Position numbers and translations under genes: made by a program
Shown: piece after piece, positions 16,406 to 25,313 of the stretch
Position numbering within the stretch: position 1 is the first letter of the stretch
How the letters are laid out: every line of letters starts with the position of its first letter
NCBI GenBank assembly: GCA_026989275.1
Contig: JALSJQ010000008.1
Coordinates: 35,529 to 99,528 of the forward strand
Origin: Albidovulum sp.
GTDB lineage: Bacteria > Pseudomonadota > Alphaproteobacteria > Rhodobacterales > Rhodobacteraceae
DNA: 64,000 nucleotides
Direction: 5' to 3'
Notes under the pieces: model-generated
Databases searched by the model: none
What the model was told of the DNA's origin: nothing
What the model saw: the letters and a program-made list of their open reading frames with translations, nothing else

Positions 16406-17206
16406 ATGAACGGGGCCGGCAGGGGCGAACGCGAGAAGATCCGCCTCCATGTAGAGGGGGCACTCGGGGCGGGGCAAGAGGTGCTTCTGCCGCGGGACCA
16501 GACCCATTATCTCGCCCATGTGCTGCGGCGCCGGCCCGGAAGCCGCGTCGGCCTCTTCAACGGGCGCGACGGTGAGTGGCGCGCCGAGATGGTGGAGATC
16601 GGCAGGGCGGGGGCGCGGCTGCGCATCCTGGAGCGGATCGCTCCGCAGGGCGCCCCGCCCGATCTGTGGCTGCTTTTTGCACCGGTGAAGAAGACGCGGA
16701 CCGATTTCATCGTCGAGAAGGCGGTGGAGCTGGGCGCGGCTCGCGTCCTGCCGGTGCGCACCCGCTTCACCAATACCGAGCGGCTGAAGAGCGAGCGTCT
16801 GCGGGCCCGCGCCGTCGAGGCAGCCGAGCAATGCGGGGCAAGCTGGGTACCGGAGATCGCGGAGCTGGCCCCTCTCGGGGCGCTCCTTGCCGCCTGGCCG
16901 GCAGAGCGGCAGATCTTCCTTGCCGACGAGCGGCTCGCCGGCTCCGGCGCTCCCGTCTTTCCGCCCGAGGCGACGGCGGGGCCCGCGGCGGTTCTCGTCG
17001 GCCCCGAGGGCGGTTTTTCCGACGAGGAACGCGCCCGTCTCCACGCGCTGCCGGCCGTGCGGCCGCTCAATCTCGGCCCGCGGATCCTGCGCGCCGAAAC
17101 CGCGGCCGTGGCGGCGCTGGCCCTTTGGCAGGCCCGCTTCGGCGACTGGCAGGGAGACTCTGCCGGAGACGCACCGTCCACAGGAGGCGAGGAGGGGGAG
17201 CGATGA
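16406..17206 (+). CDS. rsmE: 16S rRNA (uracil(1498)-N(3))-methyltransferase
   Basis: SPOUT-class methyltransferase of 266 residues acting on U1498 of 16S rRNA. It shows the N-terminal PUA-like region (HYLAHVLRRRPGSRVGLFNG), then the knot domain with VKKTRTDFIVEKAVELG, VGPEGGFSDEE and LGPRILRAETA, which form the S-adenosylmethionine pocket. The stop overlaps the start of the following membrane protein gene. Confidence 0.94.
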   Translation: MNGAGRGEREKIRLHVEGALGAGQEVLLPRDQTHYLAHVLRRRPGSRVGLFNGRDGEWRAEMVEIGRAGARLRILERIAPQGAPPDLWLLFAPVKKTRTDFIVEKAVELGAARVLPVRTRFTNTERLKSERLRARAVEAAEQCGASWVPEIAELAPLGALLAAWPAERQIFLADERLAGSGAPVFPPEATAGPAAVLVGPEGGFSDEERARLHALPAVRPLNLGPRILRAETAAVAALALWQARFGDWQGDSAGDAPSTGGEEGER

Positions 17207-17772
17207 GCCTCATTCGCCCTGAACTGAAGGCCCGGATCGTGCGCTGGCGCGAGGTGATCGCAGGTGCGGCGCTCGTCCTTTTCGGACTCTTTCTTCTTGC
17301 GAACCGGCTCGAGGGAGACTGGATGCGCCTCGCCCTTGCCGGGGTCTTCGTCCTTGCGGGCGCGGCCCTCATTGCCGTCGGCCTGCCGCGGGGGCGCTTC
17401 CGCGGTGCCGGGGAAGGGCCGGGCGTGGTTGCCGTCCGCGAGGGCCGCATCGGCTACATGGGGCCGGCGAGCGGCGGCACGGTCGGGCTCGACGAGATCA
17501 CCGCCATCGAGGCCGACGGACCGCCGCCGACGCTGATCCTGCACCGCGGCGCGGGGCCCTCCGCCGAACCGCCCCTCGTCATCCCGCTCGGGGCGCAGGG
17601 GGCGGAGATGCTGTTCGATGTGCTCATCGTGCTGCCCGGCCTCGACGGGGCGATGCTGGCCCGGGCCGGCACGGCGGAAGGGCGCGTGCTTCTGTGGAAA
17701 CGCAGGGGAGCACCGCCGCCCCTTGCCGTGCTCGACGGCCCGGCGGCAGCGCGGCGCGGGCGGCTGCATTGA
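17203..17772 (+). CDS. Uncharacterised two-helix membrane protein
   Basis: A 189-residue protein I do not recognise. After a short basic N-terminus come two hydrophobic helices (VIAGAALVLFGLFLLAN and LALAGVFVLAGAALIAVG, about residues 18-60). A soluble C-terminal part follows that is rich in short beta-like segments (VVAVREGRIGYMGPASGGTVGLDEITAIEADG), perhaps a PH-like fold. It overlaps rsmE by 4 bases and has an excellent GGAGGCGAGGAGGGGG ribosome site. The gshA gene follows 77 bases later. Confidence 0.75.
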   Translation: MSLIRPELKARIVRWREVIAGAALVLFGLFLLANRLEGDWMRLALAGVFVLAGAALIAVGLPRGRFRGAGEGPGVVAVREGRIGYMGPASGGTVGLDEITAIEADGPPPTLILHRGAGPSAEPPLVIPLGAQGAEMLFDVLIVLPGLDGAMLARAGTAEGRVLLWKRRGAPPPLAVLDGPAAARRGRLH

Positions 17773-17849
17773 GAAACGCGGCCGGCTTCGCCGCTTGACA
17801 AGACGGGCGGCGGGCGCCAGTCAGGCCGGATCAGAAGCGAGGCAAGGCA

Positions 17850-19220
17850 ATGTCGATACCCCAGACGGGCGGCGGCCCGATCGAGCGGCGCGAACAGTTG
17901 GTCGAGTATCTCGAGGAAGGGTGCAAGCCGGCCGAAGACTGGCGCATCGGCACCGAGCACGAGAAATTCGGCTTCACCTGGGATGCCCTGAAACCGTTGC
18001 CCTATGACGGTCAGCGCTCGGTGCGGGCCATGCTCGAGGGCCTGCGGGACGCCTTCGGCTGGAAACCGGTCGAGGAAGGCGGCTATCTGATCGGCCTCGA
18101 GAAGGACGGTGCCAACATCTCCCTCGAACCGGGCGGGCAGCTCGAGCTCTCGGGGGCGCCGCTCGAGACCATCCATCAGACCTGCGACGAGGTGAACGAC
18201 CATCTCGCCCAGGTCCGCACCGTGGCCGACCGGCTCGGCATCGGTTTCATCGGCATCGGCGTGGCGCCCGAATGGCGCCATGAGGACATGCCCGTCATGC
18301 CCAAGGGACGCTACCGGCTGATGACGCCCTACATGGACCGGGTCGGCCGTTACGGCAAGGTGATGATGTATCGCACGGCCACGATCCAGGTGAATCTCGA
18401 CTTCGCCTCCGAGGTCGACATGGTGAAGAAGATGCGCGTCGGTCTGGCCCTTCAGCCGGTGGCGACGGCGCTCTTCGCCAACTCGCCCTTCTTCGAGGGC
18501 CGGCCCGTCGGCTGGAAGAGCTTTCGCTCGCGCATCTGGCAGGATCTCGACCCGGCGCGTACCGGCATGCTGCCCTTCGTCTTCGAGGAGGGGTTCGGCT
18601 TCGAGGCCTGGGTGGAATACGCGCTCGACGTGCCGATGTATTTCGTCTATCGGAACGGCCGCTACATCGACGCTCTCGGCCAGTCCTTCCGTGATTTCCT
18701 CGAAGGGAGGCTGCCGGCCCTGCCGGGCGAGAAGCCGACGCTCTCCGACTGGGCCGATCATCTGACCACCATCTTTCCCGAAGTGCGGCTGAAGCGTTTC
18801 ATCGAGATGCGCGGCGCCGACGGCGGGCCCTGGCGGCGGATCTGTGCCCTGCCTGCGCTCTGGACCGGGCTGCTTTACAGCGGCTCTGCGCTCGATGCGG
18901 CCTGGGATCTCGTCAAGGGCTGGGACGCGGAAACCCGCGAGGCCTGGCGCGTGGCCTCCGGCCGCGATGCCCTCGAGGCCGAGGTGAACGGCCGGAAGAT
19001 GGTCGATCTTGCCCGCGAGGTGGTGGCGATCGCCGAGAGCGGCCTCAAGGCCCGTGCCCGCCCCGGCCTCGGCGGCATCCTTTCCGACGAGACCCATTTC
19101 CTCAATGCGCTGAAGGACATTCTCGACCGCCGCGAGACCCAGGCCGACGAGATGCTGCGCAAGTATCACGGCTCCTGGGGCGGTTCGCTCAAGCCGGTCT
19201 ATCACGAATACGCCTATTGA
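17850..19220 (+). CDS. gshA: Glutamate--cysteine ligase, plant/alphaproteobacterial type
   Basis: First and rate-limiting enzyme of glutathione synthesis, 456 residues. EHEKFGF near residue 40 and the run FIGIGVAPEWRHEDMPVMPKGRY, MTPYMDRVG, IQVNLDF mark the class found in plants and alphaproteobacteria rather than E. coli GshA. A TTGACA hexamer at 17795-17800 may be part of its promoter. Together with gor (30797) and the GST (40234) it indicates a glutathione-based thiol system. Confidence 0.94.
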   Translation: MSIPQTGGGPIERREQLVEYLEEGCKPAEDWRIGTEHEKFGFTWDALKPLPYDGQRSVRAMLEGLRDAFGWKPVEEGGYLIGLEKDGANISLEPGGQLELSGAPLETIHQTCDEVNDHLAQVRTVADRLGIGFIGIGVAPEWRHEDMPVMPKGRYRLMTPYMDRVGRYGKVMMYRTATIQVNLDFASEVDMVKKMRVGLALQPVATALFANSPFFEGRPVGWKSFRSRIWQDLDPARTGMLPFVFEEGFGFEAWVEYALDVPMYFVYRNGRYIDALGQSFRDFLEGRLPALPGEKPTLSDWADHLTTIFPEVRLKRFIEMRGADGGPWRRICALPALWTGLLYSGSALDAAWDLVKGWDAETREAWRVASGRDALEAEVNGRKMVDLAREVVAIAESGLKARARPGLGGILSDETHFLNALKDILDRRETQADEMLRKYHGSWGGSLKPVYHEYAY

Positions 19221-19231
19221 GGGCCGGATCG

Positions 19232-19245
19232 GCGGCCATGGCCGC
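19232..19245. repeat. Perfect palindrome between convergent genes
   Basis: GCGGCCATGGCCGC is a perfect 14-base palindrome in the 72-base gap between gshA and the convergent aspartic protease gene. It has no loop and no following T run, so it is a poor classical terminator. Confidence 0.4.
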
Positions 19246-19292
19246 AGCGGCCGCACCGTTCGCGGTGAAGCGCCGAGCAGAAGGCCCGCCGG

Positions 19293-19874
19293 TCAGAACT
19301 CCAGCACCATGCGGTCGCCTTCGATGGAGATGCGGCCGAAGCGGCGCAGGAAATCCATGCCGAGCAGCGAGACGTCCATCTCCCCTTCGCTGACGAAGGC
19401 GCGCACGCGGCCGAGCTCGTGTCCGGCGAGGCGCACGTTGCGCAACGTGACGGGGGCGATGGCCACGGGGCCGTTGGCCGTCATCGCCTCGCCCACGGCG
19501 ACGAGGCGCGTGGTGTCGATACCGATGCGCCCGGCGTCGCGGGCCGAGAGCACGATGTTGCTCGCTCCGGTATCTACGAGAAAGCGCAGCTTCACCCCGT
19601 CGATCTCGAGCGGCAGGTAGAAGTGGCCGTCGGGGGCGCGGGTGATGATGATGCGGTCGCCCTTCGCCTCCACCCGGCTGCCGACGAAGAGCTGGCGGTC
19701 CAGCGTGTCCCGCAGCCCGTAGAGCGAGACGAGGCCGAGGAAGATCATCACCCACATCAGAAGCTGTTGCAACGCCCGCGAGAGGTCGCGCCGCGCGCCG
19801 GCCCAGACCCAGCCGCCGATGGCCACGATCAGGATGAGGAGATAGAGAAGACTGGCCCAGTCGTCGCTGCTCAT
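19293..19874 (-). CDS. Membrane-anchored retropepsin-like aspartic protease (clan AA)
   Basis: A 193-residue protein with two N-terminal hydrophobic helices (LLYLLILIVAIGGWVWAG and LLMWVMIFLGLVSLYGL), then a single retropepsin domain: FYLPLEIDGVKLRFLVDTGASNIVLS holds the catalytic VDTGAS and LLGMDFLRRFGRISIEGDRMVLEF closes the fold. Only one Asp motif is present, so an active site would need a dimer. It matches the TIGR02281-type family common in alphaproteobacteria. Its start overlaps the marC stop (ATGA). Confidence 0.87.
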   Translation of the reverse strand: MSSDDWASLLYLLILIVAIGGWVWAGARRDLSRALQQLLMWVMIFLGLVSLYGLRDTLDRQLFVGSRVEAKGDRIIITRAPDGHFYLPLEIDGVKLRFLVDTGASNIVLSARDAGRIGIDTTRLVAVGEAMTANGPVAIAPVTLRNVRLAGHELGRVRAFVSEGEMDVSLLGMDFLRRFGRISIEGDRMVLEF

Positions 19875-20494
19875 CCGCCACCTCCGGGCACGAGGCCGAA
19901 ATCGCGCAGCCCGTCGAGCACGAACTGCACCGAAAGCGCCGCGAGCAGCATGCCGAGAAGCCGGGTGACGACATTGATGCCGGTATGTCCCAGAAGCCGC
20001 TCGAGCAAGGAACCGGCGAAGAACAGGACGAGGACCAGGGCCAGCACCGCCAGCATGGCCGCGCCGAGCACGAGATAATCCGCCGGGGCGTGGCTGCGGC
20101 CGGCGAAGAGGATCATGGTGGTGATCGCTCCGGGTCCGGCGATGAGCGGCGTCGCCAGCGGAAAGACCGACGGGTCGTCGGTCAGAACGGCGCTCTTTTC
20201 CCGCCTCTGGCTGCGCCGCTCGAACAGCATCTCGATCGCCGTCAGGAAAAGCAGAAGCCCGCCGGCGATGCGGAAGGCGGGCATGGAAATGCCGACGAAG
20301 GACAGCACCTCCTCGCCGAAGAGACCGAAGAGCGCGAGGATGAGGGCGGCGATCAGCACGGCGCGGGTGGCGATCCGCCGCCGCATCTCGGCAGTGGCGC
20401 CGCGGGTGAGGGCGACGAAGAGCGGCGTGAGGCCGATCGGGTCGATGATGATGAAGAGCGCGACGAAGGCGCTGACGGCCTCGTTCAGTCCCAT
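19871..20494 (-). CDS. MarC-family integral membrane protein
   Basis: A 207-residue inner-membrane protein with six hydrophobic helices. IIDPIGLTPLFVALTRG near the N-terminus and PLATPLIAGPGAITTMI are the two hallmark segments of the MarC/UPF0056 family. The family was once linked to multidrug resistance, but its role is uncertain. ATG 20494 is preceded by AGGGA; an earlier in-frame start would add ten residues. It overlaps the downstream aspartic protease gene by four bases. Confidence 0.9.
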   Translation of the reverse strand: MGLNEAVSAFVALFIIIDPIGLTPLFVALTRGATAEMRRRIATRAVLIAALILALFGLFGEEVLSFVGISMPAFRIAGGLLLFLTAIEMLFERRSQRREKSAVLTDDPSVFPLATPLIAGPGAITTMILFAGRSHAPADYLVLGAAMLAVLALVLVLFFAGSLLERLLGHTGINVVTRLLGMLLAALSVQFVLDGLRDFGLVPGGGG

Positions 20495-20548
20495 GTCCCG
20501 TTCCCTCGTTCCGCCGCCCGGCACGGCGGCGCCGGTCGGTCCTTCGCC

Positions 20549-22468
20549 TCAGTCCTTCGCGGTGTCCGCTTCTCCGCCGCCGGCAAGGGCGGCCTCCTCG
20601 GCCTCGAGCCGCGCCGTGGCTTCGAGCCATGCGTCCTCGGCCGCGGTCAGCGCCCTTTCCAGATCGCGCCTCCTCTTCTGCCATTCCTGCGCTTTCGGAG
20701 CCAGACCGTTTTCGTAGAGCGCCGGGTCCGCGAGGGCGGCATCGAGTCGGGCCTTCAGGGCCTCGAGCTTCTCGAGCCGGGCTTCGGCCCTGGCCACGGC
20801 CTGCCTGAGAGGGGCGAGGCGGCGGCGCCGCTCGGCGGGCGAAAGCGGCCGCGGGCCGGCCGGCGCGTCTTTTGCCGCCCTTGCCGGCCGTGCCTTCGGG
20901 CCGGTTCCGCGTTCGGCCAGCAGCATGGCGCGATATGTCTCGAGATCGCCTTCGTATTCGCACACGCGGCCGCCCTTCACGAGCCACAGCCGATCGACGG
21001 TGCGGGCGAGAAAGTCGAGATCGTGGCTGACGACGACGAGCGCGCCTTTCCAGCGGCCGAGGGCTTCGGCAAGCGCGCGGCGGCTGTCGATGTCGAGATG
21101 GTTGGTCGGCTCGTCGAGAATGAGGAGATGGGGTGCTTCGAGGGTGGCGAGCAGCAGCGCCAGGCGCGATTTCTGCCCGCCCGAAAGCCGCGCCGCCGCC
21201 AGATCCGCCACCGCCGCCCCGAGACCGAACCGGGCGAGCCTTTCCCTGAGATTCGGCTCCGTTTCCTCGGGCAGGCGGGCGGCGAGATGGTCGAGCGGTG
21301 AGGACGCAGGGTCGAGCATCTCGATCTGGTGCTGGGCGAAATGGCCGACGCGCAGCTTGCGGGCGCGGGTGATCGTGCCTTCGAGCGGGGCGAGGCGGCC
21401 CGCAAGCAGCGCGGCGAGGGTGGACTTGCCTTCGCCGTTGGCGCCGAGAAGGGCGATGCGATCGTCCGGGTCGATCCGCGCATCGATGCGCGCCAGCACC
21501 GGCCGGCCGTCATGGCCGACGGCAACCTTCTCGAGTGCCAGCGCCGGCGGGGCCACCGGCTCGGGATCGGGAAAGGTGAAGCGCGTCTCCTCGGGCAGGG
21601 GCGGCGGCGCGATCTCGCCGAGTTTCTCGATCATCTTCAGCCGCGCCTGTGCCTGACGGGCCTTGGTGGCCTTGGCGCGGAAACGATCGACGAAGGATTG
21701 CAGATGCGCCTTCATCTCGGCCTTGCGCCGCGCCTCGGCCGCGGCATGGCGCAGCCTTTCGGCATGGCGCCGCTCGAAATCGTCATAACCGCCGGCATGG
21801 AGCGCAAGCCTGCCGCTCTCGAGATGGAGGATGTGGCCGACAGCCCGGTTGAGAAGGTCGCGGTCATGGCTGACGAGCAGCACGGTATGGGGATAGCGGG
21901 CGAGATAGGTTTCGAGCCAGAGCGCCCCCTCGAGATCGAGATAGTTGGTCGGCTCGTCGAGAAGGAGCAGATCGGGTTCGGCGAAGAGCACCCCGGCAAG
22001 GGCGACGCGCATGCGCCAGCCGCCCGAGAAGTCGCGGCAGGGGCGGCGCTGATCCTCCTCGGAGAAACCGAGTCCCTTGAGGATTGCCGCCGCGCGTGCC
22101 TCGGCGGCATGGGCGCCGATGGTGGCGAGGCGGTCGTGGATCTCGCCGATCCGCCCGGGGTCGCTCTCGGCTTCGATCGCGGCAAGAAGCGCGGCCCGTT
22201 CGCGGTCGGCGGCGAGCACCACCTCGATCAGGCTTGCCGCCGAGGCCGGCGCCTCCTGCTCCACCCAGCCGAGCCGCGCTCCCGCGGGCAGGCGGATCGC
22301 ACCCGATTCGGGGGAGAACTCGCCGCGGATGAGCTTGAGGAGGGTCGTCTTGCCGGCACCGTTCTTCCCGACGAGCCCGACCTTGTGCCCGTCGGGAATG
22401 CGGGCGGAGGCGCCGTCGAGAATGGTGCGGCCGCCGAGACGGAAGGTGACGCTGTCGATCTCGAGCAT
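20549..22468 (-). CDS. ABC-F family ATP-binding protein
   Basis: Soluble protein of 639 residues with two ABC domains and no membrane segments. Domain 1 has Walker [10 protein letters not shown], signature [12 protein letters not shown] and [11 protein letters not shown]; domain 2 has [21 protein letters not shown] and [12 protein letters not shown] charged linker helix lies between them, and a C-terminal coiled coil (about 560-639, [18 protein letters not shown]) resembles that of Uup/YheS. ABC-F proteins act on the ribosome as translation factors or antibiotic-protection factors. The subfamily cannot be set here. ATG 22468 begins the usual [13 protein letters not shown]. Confidence 0.9.
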   Translation of the reverse strand: MLEIDSVTFRLGGRTILDGASARIPDGHKVGLVGKNGAGKTTLLKLIRGEFSPESGAIRLPAGARLGWVEQEAPASAASLIEVVLAADRERAALLAAIEAESDPGRIGEIHDRLATIGAHAAEARAAAILKGLGFSEEDQRRPCRDFSGGWRMRVALAGVLFAEPDLLLLDEPTNYLDLEGALWLETYLARYPHTVLLVSHDRDLLNRAVGHILHLESGRLALHAGGYDDFERRHAERLRHAAAEARRKAEMKAHLQSFVDRFRAKATKARQAQARLKMIEKLGEIAPPPLPEETRFTFPDPEPVAPPALALEKVAVGHDGRPVLARIDARIDPDDRIALLGANGEGKSTLAALLAGRLAPLEGTITRARKLRVGHFAQHQIEMLDPASSPLDHLAARLPEETEPNLRERLARFGLGAAVADLAAARLSGGQKSRLALLLATLEAPHLLILDEPTNHLDIDSRRALAEALGRWKGALVVVSHDLDFLARTVDRLWLVKGGRVCEYEGDLETYRAMLLAERGTGPKARPARAAKDAPAGPRPLSPAERRRRLAPLRQAVARAEARLEKLEALKARLDAALADPALYENGLAPKAQEWQKRRRDLERALTAAEDAWLEATARLEAEEAALAGGGEADTAKD

Positions 22469-22705
22469 GGTCCGGCTCTCGCCCGCAGGCGCGGCATTGT
22501 CAATGGCGGCTGGCGGAGAAGCGGGAGGCGGTGCGAACCGCCCTCTCACGGGTTCCGGGGCGCAGACCGGGCTGTGGCGCGCGGGGGCGCCGCAGCGCAG
22601 CCGCCCGGCGCTTTTCAAAGCCGCAGGCTCGTGCTATGCGCCGCGCGGACATTCGCTGCGGCACGCTGTCGCCCCATTCAGACCATCCCAGGAACGAGGT
22701 TCACC

Positions 22706-23128
22706 ATGGCCATCGAACGCACCCTCTCGATCATCAAGCCCGACGCCACCCGCCGCAACATCACCGGCAGGATCATCGCCATGCTCGAGGAGGCGGGGCT
22801 GCGGGTCGTCGCCCAGAAGCGGATCCGGCTCACGAAGGAACAGGCCGGCCAGTTCTACGCTGTCCACAAGGAGCGGCCCTTCTATGACGAGCTGTGCGAG
22901 TTCATGGCTTCGGCGCCGATCGTCGTGCAGGTGCTCGAGGGCGAGAATGCCATCGCGAAGAACCGCGAGGTGATGGGCGCGACCAACCCGGCCGAGGCCG
23001 CCGAGGGCACGATCCGCAAGGAGTTCGCCCTTTCGATCGGCGAGAATTCGGTTCATGGCTCCGACAGCCCCGAGACCGCGAAGGAGGAGATCGCCTTCTT
23101 CTTCTCCGAGCTCGAGATCGTCGGCTGA
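22706..23128 (+). CDS. ndk: Nucleoside diphosphate kinase
   Basis: A 140-residue enzyme that balances nucleoside triphosphate pools by transferring phosphate through the catalytic His in NSVHGSDS (about residue 117). [11 protein letters not shown] at the N-terminus and [12 protein letters not shown] complete the family pattern. The length is standard. It is a single gene with its own hairpin terminator at 23167-23194. Confidence 0.97.
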   Translation: MAIERTLSIIKPDATRRNITGRIIAMLEEAGLRVVAQKRIRLTKEQAGQFYAVHKERPFYDELCEFMASAPIVVQVLEGENAIAKNREVMGATNPAEAAEGTIRKEFALSIGENSVHGSDSPETAKEEIAFFFSELEIVG

Positions 23129-23166
23129 GACAACGCGCCGGCCGCGTTCTTCGCCGCACTGGATGG

Positions 23167-23194
23167 AAGGGTCGCTCGTCGGGGCGGCCCTTTC
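23167..23194 (+). terminator. Rho-independent terminator after ndk
   Basis: AAGGGTCGC pairs with GCGGCCCTT (one G-T pair) around an 8-base loop, and the stem runs into TTTCT. It lies 39 bases after the ndk stop. Confidence 0.6.
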
Positions 23195-23248
23195 TCGTCG
23201 GAGCCTTCGGTGAGGAGACGGAGTGAAGGCCCGCCTCGGCCCGCCGCG

Positions 23249-23878
23249 TTACGCCGAGGTGCTCCCGTCCGGCGGCCAGCGCATCTCGACGGGGCGCCTG
23301 TCGCCCGCGGCGAAGCGGCGCAGCACGGCCGGGTAGAGCCTGTGTTCCATGACGAGAACCCGGGCGGCGAGCGCCTCGGGCGTGTCGTCGGCGAGGATCG
23401 GAACCCGGGCCTGGCCGAGGATCGGTCCGTCATCGAGGGCGGCCGTCACCTCGTGCACCGTGCAGCCGGCTTCCCGGTCGCCGGCCGCGATCGCCCGGGC
23501 ATGGGTATGAAGGCCGCGGTATTTCGGCAGTAGCGAAGGGTGGATGTTGAGCATCCGCCCCTCCCAGCGGGAGATGAACCAGGGCGTCAGGATCCGCATG
23601 AAGCCGGCAAGGCAGAGAATGTCGGGCCGGTAGGGCTTCAGGGCGGCTTCGAGCGCCTCCTCGAAGGCGCGGCGATCTTTGCCGAAGGGCTTGTGATCGA
23701 CAACGGCCGTGGCGATGCCGCGCGCGGCGGCCTTGCCGAGCCCGCCGACGCCGGGTCGGTTCGAGAGCACCAGCACCGGCTCGGCCGGGTGCTGCGGGTC
23801 GGCCAGCATGTCGTCCGCGAGAGCGGCCATGTTCGAGCCCGAACCCGAGATCAGGATGGCGACGCGCTTGCGGCTCAC
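23249..23878 (-). CDS. purN: Phosphoribosylglycinamide formyltransferase
   Basis: Transfers the formyl group of 10-formyl-tetrahydrofolate to GAR in purine synthesis; 209 residues. The N-terminal [15 protein letters not shown] binds phosphate. The catalytic Asn and His are in [16 protein letters not shown], and the Asp is in ALDDGPIL. The start is a GTG at 23876-23878 overlapping the purM stop (GTGA), so purM-purN are translationally coupled. Confidence 0.95.
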   Translation of the reverse strand: MSRKRVAILISGSGSNMAALADDMLADPQHPAEPVLVLSNRPGVGGLGKAAARGIATAVVDHKPFGKDRRAFEEALEAALKPYRPDILCLAGFMRILTPWFISRWEGRMLNIHPSLLPKYRGLHTHARAIAAGDREAGCTVHEVTAALDDGPILGQARVPILADDTPEALAARVLVMEHRLYPAVLRRFAAGDRRPVEMRWPPDGSTSA

Positions 23879-24942
23879 GAGAGGCTCCCGCGATAGCGCA
23901 CCCCTTCTCCCTCGATCACCCGGCCGATGACAACCGGCCGCTCCCCTTCGGCTTCCAGCATCGGCACGAGTGTCGGGGCCAGGGAAGGTGAGGTCACCAG
24001 CACCATGCCGATGCCGCAGTTGAAGGTGCGGAGCATTTCGTCCTCGGGGATGTTGCCGGCCTCCCGGAGCCAGCGGAAGACCGGTGGCAGGGACCAGGAA
24101 TCGAGGTCGATCCGGGCCCCGAGGCCCGGGGGCAGGATCCGGGGGAGGTTTTCGGAAAGCCCGCCGCCGGTGATGTGGGCCGCCCCGTGCAGGGCCCCGG
24201 CCCAATGGGCCGCCATGAGCGGCTTGACGTAGATGCGCGTCGGCGTGAGGAGGGCCGCGCCGAGCGTCTCTTTGCCAGCGAAGGGTGCCGGATCGTTCCA
24301 GCCGAGCCCCGAGGCCTCGACCACACGGCGCACGAGCGAGAAACCGTTGGAATGCACCCCGTTCGAGGCCAGCCCCACCAGAACGTCACCGGCGGCGATG
24401 TTCTTCGGCAGTCCCATGCCCCTTTCCATCGCCCCGACGGCAAAGCCGGCCAGGTCGAAATCGCCCGCCGCATACATGCCGGGCATCTCGGCCGTCTCTC
24501 CTCCGATCAACGCCGCGCCGGCCGCAAGGCAGCCCTCGGCAATGCCGGCGATCACCGATGCCGCCGCCTCGACGTCGAGCCTGCCGGTGGCGAAATAGTC
24601 GAGGAAGAACAGCGGTTCCGCCCCTTGGCATACGAGATCGTTGACGCACATCGCCACGAGATCGATCCCGACCGTATCGAGCCTGCCGGTGTCGATGGCC
24701 AAGCGCAGCTTGGTGCCGACGCCGTCGGTGGCGGCCACGAGAACCGGGTCGCGGAAGCCGGCATCCCCGAGGTCGAACAGGGCGCCGAAACCGCCGAGAC
24801 CGTCGGTCACGCCGGAGCGGGCGGTGGCGGCGGCAAGCGGCTTGATGCGCTCGACGAGGCTGTTGCCGGCGTCGATATCGACCCCGGCATCGCGATAGCG
24901 CAGGGGGCGGGGGGGCGTGGCGCCCCGGCGGGTCTCGGACAT
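23875..24942 (-). CDS. purM: Phosphoribosylformylglycinamidine cyclo-ligase (AIR synthetase)
   Basis: ATP-dependent ring closure of FGAM to AIR, 355 residues. The family motifs [51 protein letters not shown] and [16 protein letters not shown] appear in order. ATG 24942 is supported by AGGAGG just upstream; a longer in-frame start exists but adds a non-conserved tail. It is the first gene of the purM-purN pair. Confidence 0.96.
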   Translation of the reverse strand: MSETRRGATPPRPLRYRDAGVDIDAGNSLVERIKPLAAATARSGVTDGLGGFGALFDLGDAGFRDPVLVAATDGVGTKLRLAIDTGRLDTVGIDLVAMCVNDLVCQGAEPLFFLDYFATGRLDVEAAASVIAGIAEGCLAAGAALIGGETAEMPGMYAAGDFDLAGFAVGAMERGMGLPKNIAAGDVLVGLASNGVHSNGFSLVRRVVEASGLGWNDPAPFAGKETLGAALLTPTRIYVKPLMAAHWAGALHGAAHITGGGLSENLPRILPPGLGARIDLDSWSLPPVFRWLREAGNIPEDEMLRTFNCGIGMVLVTSPSLAPTLVPMLEAEGERPVVIGRVIEGEGVRYRGSLS

Positions 24943-25025
24943 GGCGGCTCCTCCTGCCCGGCCTTTAACGCAGAATGCCCGGCATGGGAACGGGGTGCGC
25001 CTCCGTTGCGGTGACATCGAAGCGG

Positions 25026-25053
25026 TTGACCCGGAAAGGCGGCGTGCTAATCA
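25026..25053 (+). promoter_or_regulatory. Likely sigma-70-type promoter of the tRNA gene
   Basis: TTGACC (25026-25031) and TAATCA (25048-25053) are separated by 16 bases and lie immediately before the tRNA start at 25060. The position supports a housekeeping promoter; the match at -10 is weak. Confidence 0.4.
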
Positions 25054-25059
25054 GGGAGC

Positions 25060-25135
25060 GGGCCCGTAGCTCAATGGTCAGAGCAGAGCGCTCATAACGC
25101 TTTGGTTGCAGGTTCGAGTCCTGCCGGGCCTACCA
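25060..25135 (+). tRNA. tRNA with CAT anticodon, probably tRNA-Ile2 (lysidine-modified)
   Basis: A 76-base cloverleaf: 7-base acceptor stem (GGGCCCG pairing with CGGGCCT), D arm starting GCTCAATGG, anticodon stem GAGCG/CGCTT with loop CTCATAA (anticodon CAT at 25093-25095), T arm GCAGG-TTCGAGT-CCTGC, and encoded ACCA. The C4-G69 and C5-G68 pairs and the A37-A38 after the anticodon are recognition features of TilS for tRNA-Ile2 in E. coli, so I favour Ile2 decoding AUA. Elongator tRNA-Met is the alternative. It is not an initiator, since it lacks the first-pair mismatch of bacterial tRNA-fMet. Confidence 0.9.
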
Positions 25136-25313
25136 GCCTTCCCCTTCCTCCGGGAGGTCGGGTTCTGCCCCCTCCGCCCGCCGGCTCGGGAAGGCGGCTG
25201 TGGGGCAAGGGGGAAAGCACGGGGAAAGGGCGACGGGAACCGCCGCCCTTCCTTTCGGTCGGAAATCCCTATCATCCGGAAAGGATCGGAACCCCGGAGG
25301 AAAAACGAGGGCA

